A DNA stretch of 64,000 nt, taken from positions 186,001 through 250,000 of the forward strand of contig NZ_JAGFOU010000001.1 of NCBI RefSeq assembly GCF_017592395.1. The letters are read 5' to 3'. Below the pieces are notes generated by a model. The model ran no database searches, was not told the origin of the DNA, and was given only the letters and a program-made list of their open reading frames with translations. The translations under genes and the position numbers were made by a program. Below are positions 37,244 through 49,404 of this stretch, piece after piece. Every line of letters begins with the position of its first letter. Within the stretch, counting starts at the first letter, position 1. The DNA is from Actinomyces bowdenii. GTDB taxonomy: Bacteria; Actinomycetota; Actinomycetes; Actinomycetales; Actinomycetaceae.

Positions 37244-37567
37244 CTACCCTCCTCGCCTTGCCTGAGCACACCATAGCCCGTGCGGCAGGCGGGAGGGCAC
37301 CGGCCCCCGTCCGCCCTCGGAGCCGCGAATCGGCGTCATTGCAGCAACAAAACCGATACGCAACCGTGACCTGCGAGGAGATTCACGTCATTGCATGATG
37401 CTTCTCAGTGAGATTCGCACAGGCATCGCCATAGGACGCGGCGAAGTCTCATAGGACATCACACCGTGCCGCCGATCCCCGGCAGGACGGGCGGCAGGCG
37501 GGCGGGAGGCGGGGCGGGCCCACGTACCGGTGCGCCCGGACGATGGCGGGGCCCGCCCCGGCCGGGC
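37244..37567. other. Intergenic region between thioredoxin and macrodomain genes
   Basis: 324 nt, clearly AT-richer than its surroundings at 37325-37460. Two CGTCATTGCA copies (37334 and 37388 area) and two CATAGGAC copies (near 37430 and 37450) are visible. It should hold the macrodomain promoter; no gene is seen. Confidence 0.5.
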
Positions 37568-37930
37568 TCAGCCCTCCTGCTCGGCGATCTTGGCCTTGAC
37601 CTCATCCATGTCCAGCTCGCGGACCTGGGTGATGAGGGCGTCCAGGGCGGAGGCGGGCAGGGCGCCGGCCTCGCGGTAGACCAGGACGTCGTCGCGGAAG
37701 ACCATGAGGGTGGGGATGGAGGAGATGCCCAGGGCGCCGGCCAGCTCCTGCTCCTCCTCGGTGTTGACCTTGGCGAAGGTGATGTCGGGGTTGGCCTCGG
37801 AGGCCTTCTCGAAGACCGGGGCGAAGCGCTGGCAGGGCCCGCACCAGGAGGCCCAGAAGTCGACGATGGTGATGCCCTCGCCGTGGATGGTGCTCTTGAA
37901 CTCGGGGCCGGTGATGCTCGTGGTGGCCAT
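37568..37930 (-). CDS. trxA: Thioredoxin
   Basis: A 120-residue cytoplasmic thioredoxin with the redox centre WCGPC (C30, C33), the cis-proline in SSIPTLMVF near 70-79, and a 15-residue charged C-terminal extension beyond the usual 105. It is likely to reduce protein disulfides using thioredoxin reductase, which is not in the window. The ATG at 37928-37930 has GAAAGG about 6 nt upstream. It appears monocistronic. Confidence 0.95.
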   Translation of the reverse strand: MATTSITGPEFKSTIHGEGITIVDFWASWCGPCQRFAPVFEKASEANPDITFAKVNTEEEQELAGALGISSIPTLMVFRDDVLVYREAGALPASALDALITQVRELDMDEVKAKIAEQEG

Positions 37931-38053
37931 AGGTCGGACCTTTCGGATCGGAGGTTTCAGGATGGCTCAACAGATGCTCCCCGTCGCCTATTCCTGGCGC
38001 GGCCCTGGTCGGCCGCGGCGGATGTCACGCGGCCTCCGCTGTGGTGGCCGCGG

Positions 38054-38632
38054 TCAGCCCTGGTCGCAGGACAGGTGCACGGATTCGAGCCCCAGGAAGA
38101 AGCGCCGCACCATGCGGCTGAAGGCCTGGGCGTCGAAGGGCCGGTCGCTCAGCAGGGTGTAGCGCTGGGCGCCCTCGTGGATGGTGCATCCGGCGGGGGT
38201 GAAGCCGTTGCGCTCGTAGAAGGCCAGGCGGCGACGGCGCTGGTCGGGGTTGGGGGCTCCGGCCTCCACCGGCTCGATCTCCAGGACCACGGGGCGCCCG
38301 GCCGCCTCCCGGCGCACCTGGGCCAGGATGCGCGAGCCGTAGCCGCGTGAGCGCACGGCGTCGTTGACCGCCAGGTAGAACAGCCACACCATGGTGCGCG
38401 ACTCCACGGTGAAGGTCAGCCCGGCCAGCGCCTCCCCATCGCGCCAGGCGCGCAGGGCCACTCCCGGCAGCAGCGACATGAGGCGCATGTGCCACAGGGG
38501 GGTCTGCTCCTCCTTGGGGAAGGCCCGCCGGTAGAGGTCGATGACCTCGCGGTAGAGCGGTGACCCGCACATGACAGCCTGCGCCTCAAGATCGGCTCCG
38601 CCGCCCTGGCGCTGCACCGTTGCCGTCGTCAT
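38054..38632 (-). CDS. GNAT-family N-acetyltransferase
   Basis: 192 residues with the GNAT fold. The acetyl-CoA loop is VRSRGYGSRIL near 93-103, with strand FYLAVND before it and FYERNGF near 141-147. The substrate is unknown. I chose the ATG at 38630-38632, which has AGGAGG 13 nt upstream; a reading starting 23 codons earlier lacks a ribosome site and enters the divergent promoter region. It is 124 nt upstream of the thioredoxin gene on the same strand. Confidence 0.82.
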   Translation of the reverse strand: MTTATVQRQGGGADLEAQAVMCGSPLYREVIDLYRRAFPKEEQTPLWHMRLMSLLPGVALRAWRDGEALAGLTFTVESRTMVWLFYLAVNDAVRSRGYGSRILAQVRREAAGRPVVLEIEPVEAGAPNPDQRRRRLAFYERNGFTPAGCTIHEGAQRYTLLSDRPFDAQAFSRMVRRFFLGLESVHLSCDQG

Positions 38633-38709
38633 CACTCCGGGTTCCTCCTGTTCGGGCCTGTGCGGTACATGACGCCGATAGGCTACCGGCCAAGCGTCCA
38701 CATACCCCT

Positions 38710-38725
38710 ATGCCCCAGGGGGCAT
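38710..38725. promoter_or_regulatory. Perfect palindrome ATGCCCCAGGGGGCAT
   Basis: Seven-base arms around AG, in the 180-bp region between the divergent acetyltransferase and membrane-protein genes. A candidate operator for either gene; no regulator is known. Confidence 0.4.
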
Positions 38726-38812
38726 GGCTGTCCGCAACGGTGGGCGCCACAGCACAGGAGGTGCTTCGCCCGTGCCTCAGCCCGGGATGACCATCCGCTA
38801 GGAGGAGATCAC

Positions 38813-39607
38813 GTGACCGAGCCGATCGACTTATGGAACAGGCTGCGCGCACCCGCAGCGGCAGTAGTAGCGGCGCTGATGGCCACAGTCCTCATTCCCG
38901 GCGACAGCACCTCTTCATGGAGTGAGGACCCCATCTCGGTGTCGCAACTGCTTCAGGGGATGGTGCTGATCGTCGGCTTCAGTGCCATCATCGGTCGGCA
39001 AGCCACTGCCTCCGCGAGTGCTGGAGCTGCCTTGAGCATCATCGGCACCGGTGTCATCGTGGCTGACCTACTGGTGGACAACCACGGCTCGGGGTTGAAC
39101 CACAAGGTCGAGATCATGGTGACGATGCTCTTCATCATCGCGGGCTCACTAATCGGTCATGCGGTGGTCTGCACCGCCCTCGACGCCGCACGGGCCAGGG
39201 ATATCCACGAAACCCCTCCTGGTCTCCTGCGCAACCGCTTCCGCGCCTCACGCATACTCGAGGGAACCTTCCTGGGGGTCATGGCTCCGCTTCTCATCAC
39301 TGTCCTCGCATATGGCTTCTCGCAGCAGGACGAGGCGGTGTGGCTGATTCTGCTCATCATGCTCCTCATCGGAGCAACCGTGATGATCGCGGCTCTGAAG
39401 TCACCCATCGCACCAGTGCTCAGCGCTGCAGCGCTCGCCGTTCTTGCACCGGTCCCGTATGAGATGAGCACGAGGAGCATCTACCTCTGCGCCACTGCCG
39501 TCTTCGCCCTGACGGTGTCGCTGGTGCTGCCGGGCGCACGCGCCCGAGGCCCCGCGCACTATCGGATCGACGGGGACTCCGGCGTGCAGCCCAGGAGCCA
39601 GGGATAG
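38813..39607 (+). CDS. Integral membrane protein, unknown
   Basis: 264 residues with about seven or eight hydrophobic helices and short loops. It has no domain I recognise. The start is GTG 38813 with GGAGGAG 5 nt before it; longer readings have no ribosome site. The gene uses codons such as CTA, TTA, ACT and GCA that are rare in its neighbours and has lower GC, suggesting a later arrival by transfer. Its stop abuts the stop of the convergent asd gene with no base between them, so the transcripts must overlap. Confidence 0.75.
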   Translation: MTEPIDLWNRLRAPAAAVVAALMATVLIPGDSTSSWSEDPISVSQLLQGMVLIVGFSAIIGRQATASASAGAALSIIGTGVIVADLLVDNHGSGLNHKVEIMVTMLFIIAGSLIGHAVVCTALDAARARDIHETPPGLLRNRFRASRILEGTFLGVMAPLLITVLAYGFSQQDEAVWLILLIMLLIGATVMIAALKSPIAPVLSAAALAVLAPVPYEMSTRSIYLCATAVFALTVSLVLPGARARGPAHYRIDGDSGVQPRSQG

Positions 39608-42192
<2,585 letters not shown>

Positions 42193-42396
42193 GCGCGCTC
42201 CTCGGGTCCTTGTGCCGGCTGGGGAGGCCAGCCGCCTGCCGCTCCCGGCGGCGGGCACCGCACCCGCGGGATCGGACCTCGCCGCGGACGGCACCCACGA
42301 CGGCGTGACTGGGGCACAGCATACGGGATCGACTGTGACGGCCCGGTGTCACGATCCCACGGTGAGACGAATCGAGGGCTGGGGCGTCGACATGGG

Positions 42397-45300
42397 CTAC
42401 GGCCCGGGTGCCGCGTCGCGCTCGGCGGTCTCCAGGGCCGCGTCCATGGCCGCCCACACCCGCTCGGTCAGGCGACGGCGCTTGCTGCTGAGCCTGTCCA
42501 GCGCCTTGCGGAACAGGTCCTCCTTGGAGATCCAGGCCGGGCTGGCGGAGCGGATCTCGCTGAGGAGGCTGACCAGCTCGCGCGGGTGGATCTGCTCGAT
42601 GCCCTCCACATGGTCCAGGGCGTTGCGGCGGTAGCGCACCGGCTCCCCCGCACTGGCCATGCTCACCCACACGAAGTCCTCCTGGTCGATGTAGGCGAAG
42701 GCGCTTCCCAGCGCCCGGCGGAGCCCCTGCTCCCGGGAGGCCACCGTGCGCGTCAGGCCGAAGGCCCGGCAGAGGTGGACAGCGAGCCGGTGGAAGGCCA
42801 GCGGCGACTCGACGGCGCAGATCTGCCTGGCGACCCGGACGACCTCGGCACGGGCCTCGGGATCCGGGCGCGCGCCGGCCACGGCCCGGTCCAGGGTCTC
42901 GCGGGGAAGCACCTGGGTGCGCCGCCAGGGGGTGTACTCCGGGGCCCTTGTCGCGCGCGGCGCCTGCCCGCCCTCACTCGCCGCCGTGGGCGCCTCCGGG
43001 GCAGTGGGGCCAGGCGGACCGGCTGCGGCCCCGGCTCCCGAGGACCCGCCGGAGGCACCGGCAGGGGCGGCGGCGCCAGTGACGGCGCCAGCAGTCACGG
43101 TGGTGCCCGCAGCAGGCGCGGCCCCGGGGGCCCCGGGCGGTGTCGGGGCACTGGAAGCCCCCGCAGGCGCAGGGCCGCCGGGGGCTGCCGAGCCCTTCTT
43201 CCCCCCGCAGGCCCCAGCTGCCGCGGGGGCCGGGGGTGCCGGGGGCTTGCCACCGACCGCGTCCACCATCCTGTCGATGACCGCCTGCCGGTCCCGGACC
43301 CACTCGGGGGCCCAGATGCGCTCGACCCGCGGCCAGCCCATGCGCTCCAGCACATCGACGGGCAGCAGGTCGCGGTCGGTCACGCTCATGCGCCCGGACC
43401 ACTGGGGGCCGTCGAGCAGGACGGCCACCCGCGGGTGATCGGGCCGCCCCGGGCCAGAGAGCACCAGGTCGATGGTGAAGGAGGACTGCCCCACACCGGT
43501 CTTGACCTCAAGCCCGGCTCCCCGCAGCTCCTCGGCGATCTCCTGGCGGTGCCAGTCCACCTGCGACCGGGCGGGGGAGGGAGCGGAGAAGAAGGAGGGC
43601 GGCGCGCCCCCGTCCCGCGCCATCTCGAGGTAGGCGCGCAGATCCTTGATCCCCTGATGGGCGGACCGCTCGGCGCGCAGGTCCTCGGGGTCGAAGCTGG
43701 CGAAGACGATGATCTGGCGGCGGGCCCTGGTGATGGCCACGTTGAGGCGCCGCTCCCCACCGGCCCGGCTCAGCGGCCCGAAGGTCAGCGGCAGCTCCCC
43801 GCGGGAGTTGGCCGAATAGGTCACCGAGAACAGGATCGTGTCGCGCTCCTCGCCCTGGACGTTCTCCAGGTTCTTGAGCAGCAGGCCATCGGGGTCGTCC
43901 AGGGCCTCGACCACCCGCGGCGGCCCCTCGGCGCGCAGGCGCTGCTCGATGAGGTCCCTCTGCTCCAGATTGAAGGTGACGACGCCCAGGGAGGGGGCGC
44001 GCTCGGGCGAGGCCTCGAAGCGCCTGATGACCTCCATGACGATCTCCCGGGCCTCCTGGGGGTTGGTCCCGGGGCGCGCCCGGGGGTACTTGTAGCGCTC
44101 CTCGGCCCGGATGTAGTGGCCCTTGACCCGGCGCATGGAGATGCCGTGGCCACCCGGGGAGTCATCGGGCCCGGCCTCCATCCCCAGCGGGCTGGGGAAG
44201 GAGTGCAGTGCGCCGTCGTAGTAGTGCTCGTTGGAGAAGGCGATGAGGGACTCCACCGTGCTGCGGTAGTGCCAGGTCAGGCGGTGGCGGCGCACGCCGC
44301 CGGCCAGGCACTGGGTGAGGATCGAGTCCTCCTCCCGGGGGCCTCCCTCCCCCGCGTCCCTGGCGGCCGCGCTGGCCACCGCGGTGGGCGGCATCTGCTT
44401 GGGGTCCCCGACCACGACCACGGAGCGGCCCCGGCCCATGGTCCCCACGGCATTGGCCACCGGGATCTGGGAGGCCTCGTCGAACACGACGATGTCCACG
44501 AACTGGCGGTCGGCGGGGAAGAAGCGGGCCACGGAATCGGGGGAGACCAGGATGCAGGGGGTCAGGGCGGTGACCAGGTCCCCGTAGGAGTCCATGATCT
44601 CGCGCACGCTCATGCCCCGGCGCCGGCGATGGATCTCCTCGCGCAGCCCCTGGGCCCGCTGGCCTGCACCGGCCAGGGCCTCCTCGCGCTTGCGGGCGAC
44701 CACGCTGAGCAGCTCGGCGGCCAGTGCCCCGCGCAGGCGCTCCTGGACCTGACGGTAGGAGCCCAGCAGGCGGGCGTGGGCCGCCGCGTCGAAGGCCTCC
44801 AGCCCGGCCCGGCGGGAGCGCTCCACGAAGGAGGCCTGCGCCACCCGCCTCCTGGTCGCGGCATCCAGCACCCGCAGATCGGGAGCCGCTCCCTGGCGCC
44901 TGAGGCCGCCCGTCCCACCTGGGCCCGGGGCGAGCAGGTCCGCAGCAGCCTCCTCCAGGCCGGCGCCCTGGAGGAAGGAGGCGAGGGCGTCGCGCCCCTG
45001 CGGGAGCCCACCTGCCCACCACTGCTCCGACTCCGGAGGAATCCCGGCGCCCGCCTGCCCCGGCAGGACCAGCTCTGCGCGCGCCTCGTAGTAGGAGTGG
45101 CCCACGCAGTTGGGCCCGTGCACCCCGGCGCGGTAGGCCTCCAGGTGCTCCCGGATCGCGGCGATGGCCCGGCGGTCGGCGCTCAGGCTCCCGGGCACCT
45201 GGCCGGGCCTGAGGTCCAGGGCCTCGCGCAGGGCCTGGCGCACCGCCGAGGGCCTCATGCGGTTGTCGTGGAGGTTGAGCACGAGTCCGCCGATCCCGGC

Positions 45301-46878
45301 CTCCCGGCTCAGGCGGCGGGCGACGACGTCGAGCGCCGATCTCTTCTCCGCCACGAACATGACCGTGCGCCCCGTGGCCAGGGCGCGGAAGATGAGATTG
45401 GCGACGGTCTGGGACTTCCCTGTTCCCGGCGGCCCCTCCACCACGAAGCTGCGCCCGGCCACGGCCTCGGCCACCACCCGGGCCTGCGTGGCATCAGCCG
45501 TCAGGGGCAGGGCCTCGATGACGGCGTCGATGTCCGCCTCCGGCGCGGCGCCGGCCGGATCGGCGAAGGGGCTCGGGGGCGCCTGGACGAGATGACCCAC
45601 CAGGGGGTTGGCGGCGATCGTCGGCCAGTGCTCATCCAGGTCCCGCCACATCCGGTAGGTGGAGAACTGGAAGAGTCCCAGGTGCACGGTGGAGGACACG
45701 GCGTCGTGCCGGCCCTCCTGGCGGAGCCTGCGGCGGACCCGGTCCAGGGTGGACTCCAGGTCGAGGCCGTGCTCGTCGTGCAGGGGCTGGGCGAGCTCTG
45801 CCAGCTCGATGCCGGTCTCCTGGGCGAAGCTGGTGAGGAAGGAGTGGTTCGGGGTGGAGACCCCTGTCTCATCGAGCGCTATCCCGTACTCATCGCCCTC
45901 CTGCCCGGTGCGGTGGAGGGTGACGGGGATGAGGATGAGCGGGGAGCGGACCTGCCGCCCGCCCAGCGACCACTCCAGGGTCCCGATGGCCAGGTAGAGG
46001 TTGTTGGCCCCGGTATCGTCCACGATGGTCTGGGCCCGGGCCGCCAGGGCCTGGAGGGTCGCCGTGTAGTCCTTGCGGGCCAGTGAGGTCTCCACCTGGC
46101 GGTGCTCGGCCAGGAGACGGGCCGCCCGGCCCTCCTCCTGGGCGCCGGGCCCCGGATTGTAGTGGGCCGGGCGCAGGACGATGAGCTCGCGGTCGTTGAC
46201 CAGATCCTCCAGTCGCCCCACCAGATCCTGGGGGACCTCGAGCTCGATGGGCGCGTCGGTGGAGTGCGAGAGGCGGTTGATGAGGGGATTGCGCAGGGTG
46301 AGGTCGAGCAGGCTCCGCTTCCACCACTCGATCCGTGGCGGGACCGCCCGACCGGCCGCACCGCCGGTTGGGGCACCGGCCGCCTCGGCCTGAGGGGCGC
46401 TGGGAGCCGGCGGCGCACCACGCCCGCGAGCAGCCGGGCCGGGGCGGTACTGGCGCGGCGCCGGGGCCTTCCCGGCCCGGGGCGCATCGGCCGGGCCGGG
46501 AAGGCCGAGGGCGCGGATGAGCTCGTGCACCTCCTCGCGGCCCTGCGGGGAGCCGATCAGGCGCAGGACCTCGCCGACCGCCACCAGCGCCGCCAGTGCC
46601 TTGCCGTCGTCGAAGGCCTCGCCGTGGTCCGCCTCATTGCGGAAGCGGCGCACCTCGTGGAGCTTGCCCGCCAGGCCTGCAGGGAGGTGGAAGAGGTGGC
46701 GCCCATCGCCGCCGCGCCTGGTCAGCAGGTCGATCTGGACGGAGAGGTCGGCCAGATCGGCCAGATCGCGCGCCTGAGGGCCGGAGTCCTCGATCCTGGC
46801 GCGCAGATAGGGCTCAAGGCACCTGGGCAGGACGCCCAGAAGCGCCTTGAGGACGATATCGCGGTTATCCAGTTCCAT
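42397..46878 (-). CDS. HEPN-like/SF1 helicase/REase fusion (DUF4011-DUF3320 type)
   Basis: 1493 residues. The N terminus (1-125) resembles the Swt1-like HEPN domain, with an R-x4-H motif RFRNEADH (R80, H85). A DUF4011-like region spans about 180-430. An SF1 helicase follows: Walker A GPPGTGKS (482-489), Walker B DEAS (800-803), GDPKQMPPT (824-832), and a C-terminal half ending NVAITRARRQ. A Vsr-like REase of the MTES_1575 type comes next (IDLVL, LLDG, DRDLL, GWPRVERIW), then an Ala/Pro/Gly linker and a DUF3320-like C terminus. Related proteins are predicted to act in conflict with phage or other foreign nucleic acid; activity is not shown. A ribosome site TGAGGAA precedes the ATG. Confidence 0.85.
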   Translation of the reverse strand: MELDNRDIVLKALLGVLPRCLEPYLRARIEDSGPQARDLADLADLSVQIDLLTRRGGDGRHLFHLPAGLAGKLHEVRRFRNEADHGEAFDDGKALAALVAVGEVLRLIGSPQGREEVHELIRALGLPGPADAPRAGKAPAPRQYRPGPAARGRGAPPAPSAPQAEAAGAPTGGAAGRAVPPRIEWWKRSLLDLTLRNPLINRLSHSTDAPIELEVPQDLVGRLEDLVNDRELIVLRPAHYNPGPGAQEEGRAARLLAEHRQVETSLARKDYTATLQALAARAQTIVDDTGANNLYLAIGTLEWSLGGRQVRSPLILIPVTLHRTGQEGDEYGIALDETGVSTPNHSFLTSFAQETGIELAELAQPLHDEHGLDLESTLDRVRRRLRQEGRHDAVSSTVHLGLFQFSTYRMWRDLDEHWPTIAANPLVGHLVQAPPSPFADPAGAAPEADIDAVIEALPLTADATQARVVAEAVAGRSFVVEGPPGTGKSQTVANLIFRALATGRTVMFVAEKRSALDVVARRLSREAGIGGLVLNLHDNRMRPSAVRQALREALDLRPGQVPGSLSADRRAIAAIREHLEAYRAGVHGPNCVGHSYYEARAELVLPGQAGAGIPPESEQWWAGGLPQGRDALASFLQGAGLEEAAADLLAPGPGGTGGLRRQGAAPDLRVLDAATRRRVAQASFVERSRRAGLEAFDAAAHARLLGSYRQVQERLRGALAAELLSVVARKREEALAGAGQRAQGLREEIHRRRRGMSVREIMDSYGDLVTALTPCILVSPDSVARFFPADRQFVDIVVFDEASQIPVANAVGTMGRGRSVVVVGDPKQMPPTAVASAAARDAGEGGPREEDSILTQCLAGGVRRHRLTWHYRSTVESLIAFSNEHYYDGALHSFPSPLGMEAGPDDSPGGHGISMRRVKGHYIRAEERYKYPRARPGTNPQEAREIVMEVIRRFEASPERAPSLGVVTFNLEQRDLIEQRLRAEGPPRVVEALDDPDGLLLKNLENVQGEERDTILFSVTYSANSRGELPLTFGPLSRAGGERRLNVAITRARRQIIVFASFDPEDLRAERSAHQGIKDLRAYLEMARDGGAPPSFFSAPSPARSQVDWHRQEIAEELRGAGLEVKTGVGQSSFTIDLVLSGPGRPDHPRVAVLLDGPQWSGRMSVTDRDLLPVDVLERMGWPRVERIWAPEWVRDRQAVIDRMVDAVGGKPPAPPAPAAAGACGGKKGSAAPGGPAPAGASSAPTPPGAPGAAPAAGTTVTAGAVTGAAAPAGASGGSSGAGAAAGPPGPTAPEAPTAASEGGQAPRATRAPEYTPWRRTQVLPRETLDRAVAGARPDPEARAEVVRVARQICAVESPLAFHRLAVHLCRAFGLTRTVASREQGLRRALGSAFAYIDQEDFVWVSMASAGEPVRYRRNALDHVEGIEQIHPRELVSLLSEIRSASPAWISKEDLFRKALDRLSSKRRRLTERVWAAMDAALETAERDAAPGP

Positions 46879-47239
46879 GGCTGTTCCTCACCTGCCCAGC
46901 CCAACAGGTCCCGACGCGGCCGGGAGGATCACCGTCGCGCCCCGGAGCAGGCGGGCCCGGGATCGCGCCGGCCCGGCAGGAGTCCGGGAGGGCAGGTGCG
47001 AGGTCTGGTAGGGGTGATGAGAAGGAGGGGATGCGGCCGGAGCCGGCACACGCAGGCTACCCCACCACACGCGCACCATCGACAACCCGCCCACCACCCC
47101 GCTCACCCCGTGACGCAGGACCCACTGCCAGTGGGCGCCACCATCGATGGGAGAGCAGCGCAGGCCGAGTGGGCATCCGCCGAGCGGGCGCGGAGAGCGC
47201 CCAGGCCCGGGAGGACGGCGGCCCTCCCCGCAGGTCCGT

Positions 47240-47267
47240 TGGACCCATGCCACTGGACCCATGCCAC
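47240..47267. repeat. Tandem 14-bp repeat TGGACCCATGCCAC
   Basis: Two perfect adjacent copies, 16 bp upstream of the exporter's -10 box and overlapping the -35 position. One unit is roughly 1.3 helical turns, so a protein binding both copies would sit on different faces. It may be an operator or a replication-slippage duplication. Confidence 0.6.
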
Positions 47268-47282
47268 GCATGGCCCGATCGC

Positions 47283-47288
47283 TACCCT
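47283..47288 (+). promoter_or_regulatory. -10 box TACCCT of a leaderless transcript
   Basis: Six nt separate the box from the exporter ATG at 47295, and no ribosome site is present, so transcription likely starts at the A of the start codon. Confidence 0.5.
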
Positions 47289-47294
47289 GGGGCC

Positions 47295-48299
47295 ATGAGC
47301 ATCGAAGTGACGGAGGTGTCCCGCTTCTTCGGCCGGTTCCCGGCGGTCCAGCAGCTGAGCCTGACGGTGCCCTCGGGCAGCGTCACCGGCCTGGTGGGCC
47401 CCAATGGCGCGGGCAAGACCACCCTGCTGCTCATGCTGGCCGCCCTCCTGGCCCCCGACTCCGGCACCATCCGCATCGCCGGGCTCGATCCCGTCGCCCA
47501 GCCCCAGGAGGTCCACCGGGCCGTGGGCTGGATGCCCGACGCCTTCGGCACCTGGGACTCCCTGACCTGCACCGAGATCCTCCTGACCTTCGCCGATGCC
47601 CAGCAGATGGACCGGGCCGCCTCCCGGCAGGCGGCCGGGCGCATGCTCGCCGCCGTCCACCTCCAGGAGATGGCCCACCAGCCCGCGCGGGTCCTCTCCC
47701 GAGGCCAGAAGCAGCGCCTGGGCCTGGCCCGCGCCCTCATCCACCGGCCCCGGGTCCTGCTCCTGGACGAGCCCGCCTCGGGCATGGACCCGCGCTCCCG
47801 CGCCGACCTGCGCGCCCTGCTGCGGGACCTGGCCGGCGCAGGCACCACGATCCTCATCTCCAGCCACATCCTGGGCGAGCTGGAGGAGATGGTCGACGGC
47901 GCCGTCTTCATGGCCCGCGGCCAGGCCCTTGGCGGGCCCGTCGCCGTCGAGCCGGCCCCCGCCGCCTCAACCGTCCCGCCAGGAGCACCGCCCCCGTCCG
48001 GCGCGCCCGGGCAGGCGCCGCCGCCCGGCTCTCCCCGCCCGATCGGCCCCATGCCGGTGCGCCGGACCTGGCGGCTGCGCGCCCTGGATGGGGAGCAGGC
48101 GGCCCAGTGGGCCCGCCAGGCCGGCCTGGCACTCACCGCCGTCGGGCCCGACGGGCTGCGCCTGACGGTCAGCGACGACGCGGCAGCCGCCCGGATCCTG
48201 CGCCAGGCCGTGGAGGCGGGGATCGACGTCGTGTCCTTCGGCCCCCTCACCGGCGCCCTGGAGGAGGCCTATCTCGCCATGGAAGGAGAGCGCCGATGA
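47295..48299 (+). CDS. ABC exporter ATP-binding protein (ABC-2 type)
   Basis: 334 residues. Walker A GPNGAGKT (about 35-42), signature LSRGQKQR, Walker B LLLDEPASGMD and switch His SSH. A Pro/Ala/Gly insert (about 215-255) precedes a C-terminal ferredoxin-like regulatory part. The start at 47295 gives the correct N terminus; an upstream reading of 88 codons is rejected. It is coupled to the permease gene by an ATGA overlap. The cargo is unknown; such pairs export lipids, peptides or drugs. Confidence 0.88.
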   Translation: MSIEVTEVSRFFGRFPAVQQLSLTVPSGSVTGLVGPNGAGKTTLLLMLAALLAPDSGTIRIAGLDPVAQPQEVHRAVGWMPDAFGTWDSLTCTEILLTFADAQQMDRAASRQAAGRMLAAVHLQEMAHQPARVLSRGQKQRLGLARALIHRPRVLLLDEPASGMDPRSRADLRALLRDLAGAGTTILISSHILGELEEMVDGAVFMARGQALGGPVAVEPAPAASTVPPGAPPPSGAPGQAPPPGSPRPIGPMPVRRTWRLRALDGEQAAQWARQAGLALTAVGPDGLRLTVSDDAAAARILRQAVEAGIDVVSFGPLTGALEEAYLAMEGERR

Positions 48300-49372
48300 A
48301 CCGCACCGGCGTATGGACCGTCGCACAGCTCGAGCTGCGCCAGCGGGTGCGATCCACGCGGTGGCGCATCATGCTCCTCATCTGGGCCCTCGTGCTCCTG
48401 CTGGTCTGCGGTGGGCTGACCCTGTTGATGCTGTCCACTGGCGAGCCGCTGCGCAGGGCCACCCCCTGGCTCTACGACTTCATCGTGTGCTTCGTCATGG
48501 GGATCGGGCTCATCGTGGCCCCCACCCTGTCCTCCACCTCCATCAACGGCGACCGCGCCGACGCCACCCTGGCGCTCCTCCAGGCCACCGCGCTCAGGCC
48601 GGCGCAGATCGCCCTGGGCAAGCTCATGGCCGCCTGGCTGGCGGCGCTGGCCTTCCTCGCCGTGGCACTGCCCTTCCTGCTCGTGCTGGTGGCCGGGGGC
48701 GGGGCCTCGGCCTGGGTGCTCCTGGCCCACCTGGGGGTGCTGCTCATCACGCTGGCCAGCGTGTGCGCGATCGGCCTGGGGCTCTCCGCGCTGACGGCGC
48801 GGACCTCCGCGTCCACGGTCCTGACCTACCTGGTGGTGGCGGCCCTGGTCATCGGCACCCCGCTGGCGATGGTCGTCCTCGTCCCCGCGGTGCGTGACAC
48901 CCAGGAGGTGACCATCCACTCCCTGTCCTCCTCCCCCGACCAGCCCGGCGCACCAGAGGATGAGACCGAGCCGCAATGCACCCGGAGCGTCCGCACCGAG
49001 GAGATCTACCGCGTGGAGAGGATCTGGTGGCTGCTGGCGCCCAATCCCTTCATCATCCTCAGCGACGTCTCCGCACGCCACAGCAGCGGCAATCCCCGGT
49101 ACTCACCCGACAGCCCGCTGGGCGCCATCGGGGAGGAGGTCGATGCGATGCGCACACCCGAGCCCGCCAGCAAAACGGAGGACTACTGCACCTACTCGGA
49201 GTTCGACAGCGTGCCTCCAGAGGACTCCAGGGGCTCCTCGCTGGCGCACCTCGCCTTCTGGCCGGCCAGTCTGCTGCTCCTCGCGCTCCTGGGCACCGGC
49301 GCTGCGAGCGCAGCGGCCCGCCGCCTGGCGGTGCCCGCCAAGGCCCTGCCGCGCGGCATCCGCCTGGCCTGA
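48296..49372 (+). CDS. ABC-2 type permease
   Basis: 358 residues with about six transmembrane helices (first near 26-46; a group at 60-210; last near 320-340). A large extracytoplasmic segment at about 205-310 lies before the last helix and contains two Cys (CTRS and CTYSE). It forms the membrane part of the exporter with the preceding ATPase. GGAGAG precedes the ATG. Confidence 0.85.
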   Translation: MNRTGVWTVAQLELRQRVRSTRWRIMLLIWALVLLLVCGGLTLLMLSTGEPLRRATPWLYDFIVCFVMGIGLIVAPTLSSTSINGDRADATLALLQATALRPAQIALGKLMAAWLAALAFLAVALPFLLVLVAGGGASAWVLLAHLGVLLITLASVCAIGLGLSALTARTSASTVLTYLVVAALVIGTPLAMVVLVPAVRDTQEVTIHSLSSSPDQPGAPEDETEPQCTRSVRTEEIYRVERIWWLLAPNPFIILSDVSARHSSGNPRYSPDSPLGAIGEEVDAMRTPEPASKTEDYCTYSEFDSVPPEDSRGSSLAHLAFWPASLLLLALLGTGAASAAARRLAVPAKALPRGIRLA

Positions 49373-49404
49373 GGAGCACGCCGCGGCACGCAGAGCCCGA
49401 AGGA

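Larger units (their letters stand above)
46879..47294. other. Divergent intergenic region, helicase/ABC exporter
   Basis: 416 nt with no gene. It holds promoters for both sides, including the tandem 14-bp repeat at 47240-47267 and the -10 at 47283. No terminator or RNA was recognised. Confidence 0.55.

Noticed and set aside
38660-38812. ATG start 51 codons upstream in the membrane-protein gene
   Set aside because: GGAGGAG sits 5 nt before the GTG at 38813, and the upstream part contains a palindromic promoter region.
47031-47294. N-terminal extension of the exporter ATPase
   Set aside because: The 88 extra residues are Arg/Pro-rich without similarity to ABC proteins, and the region holds promoter elements.
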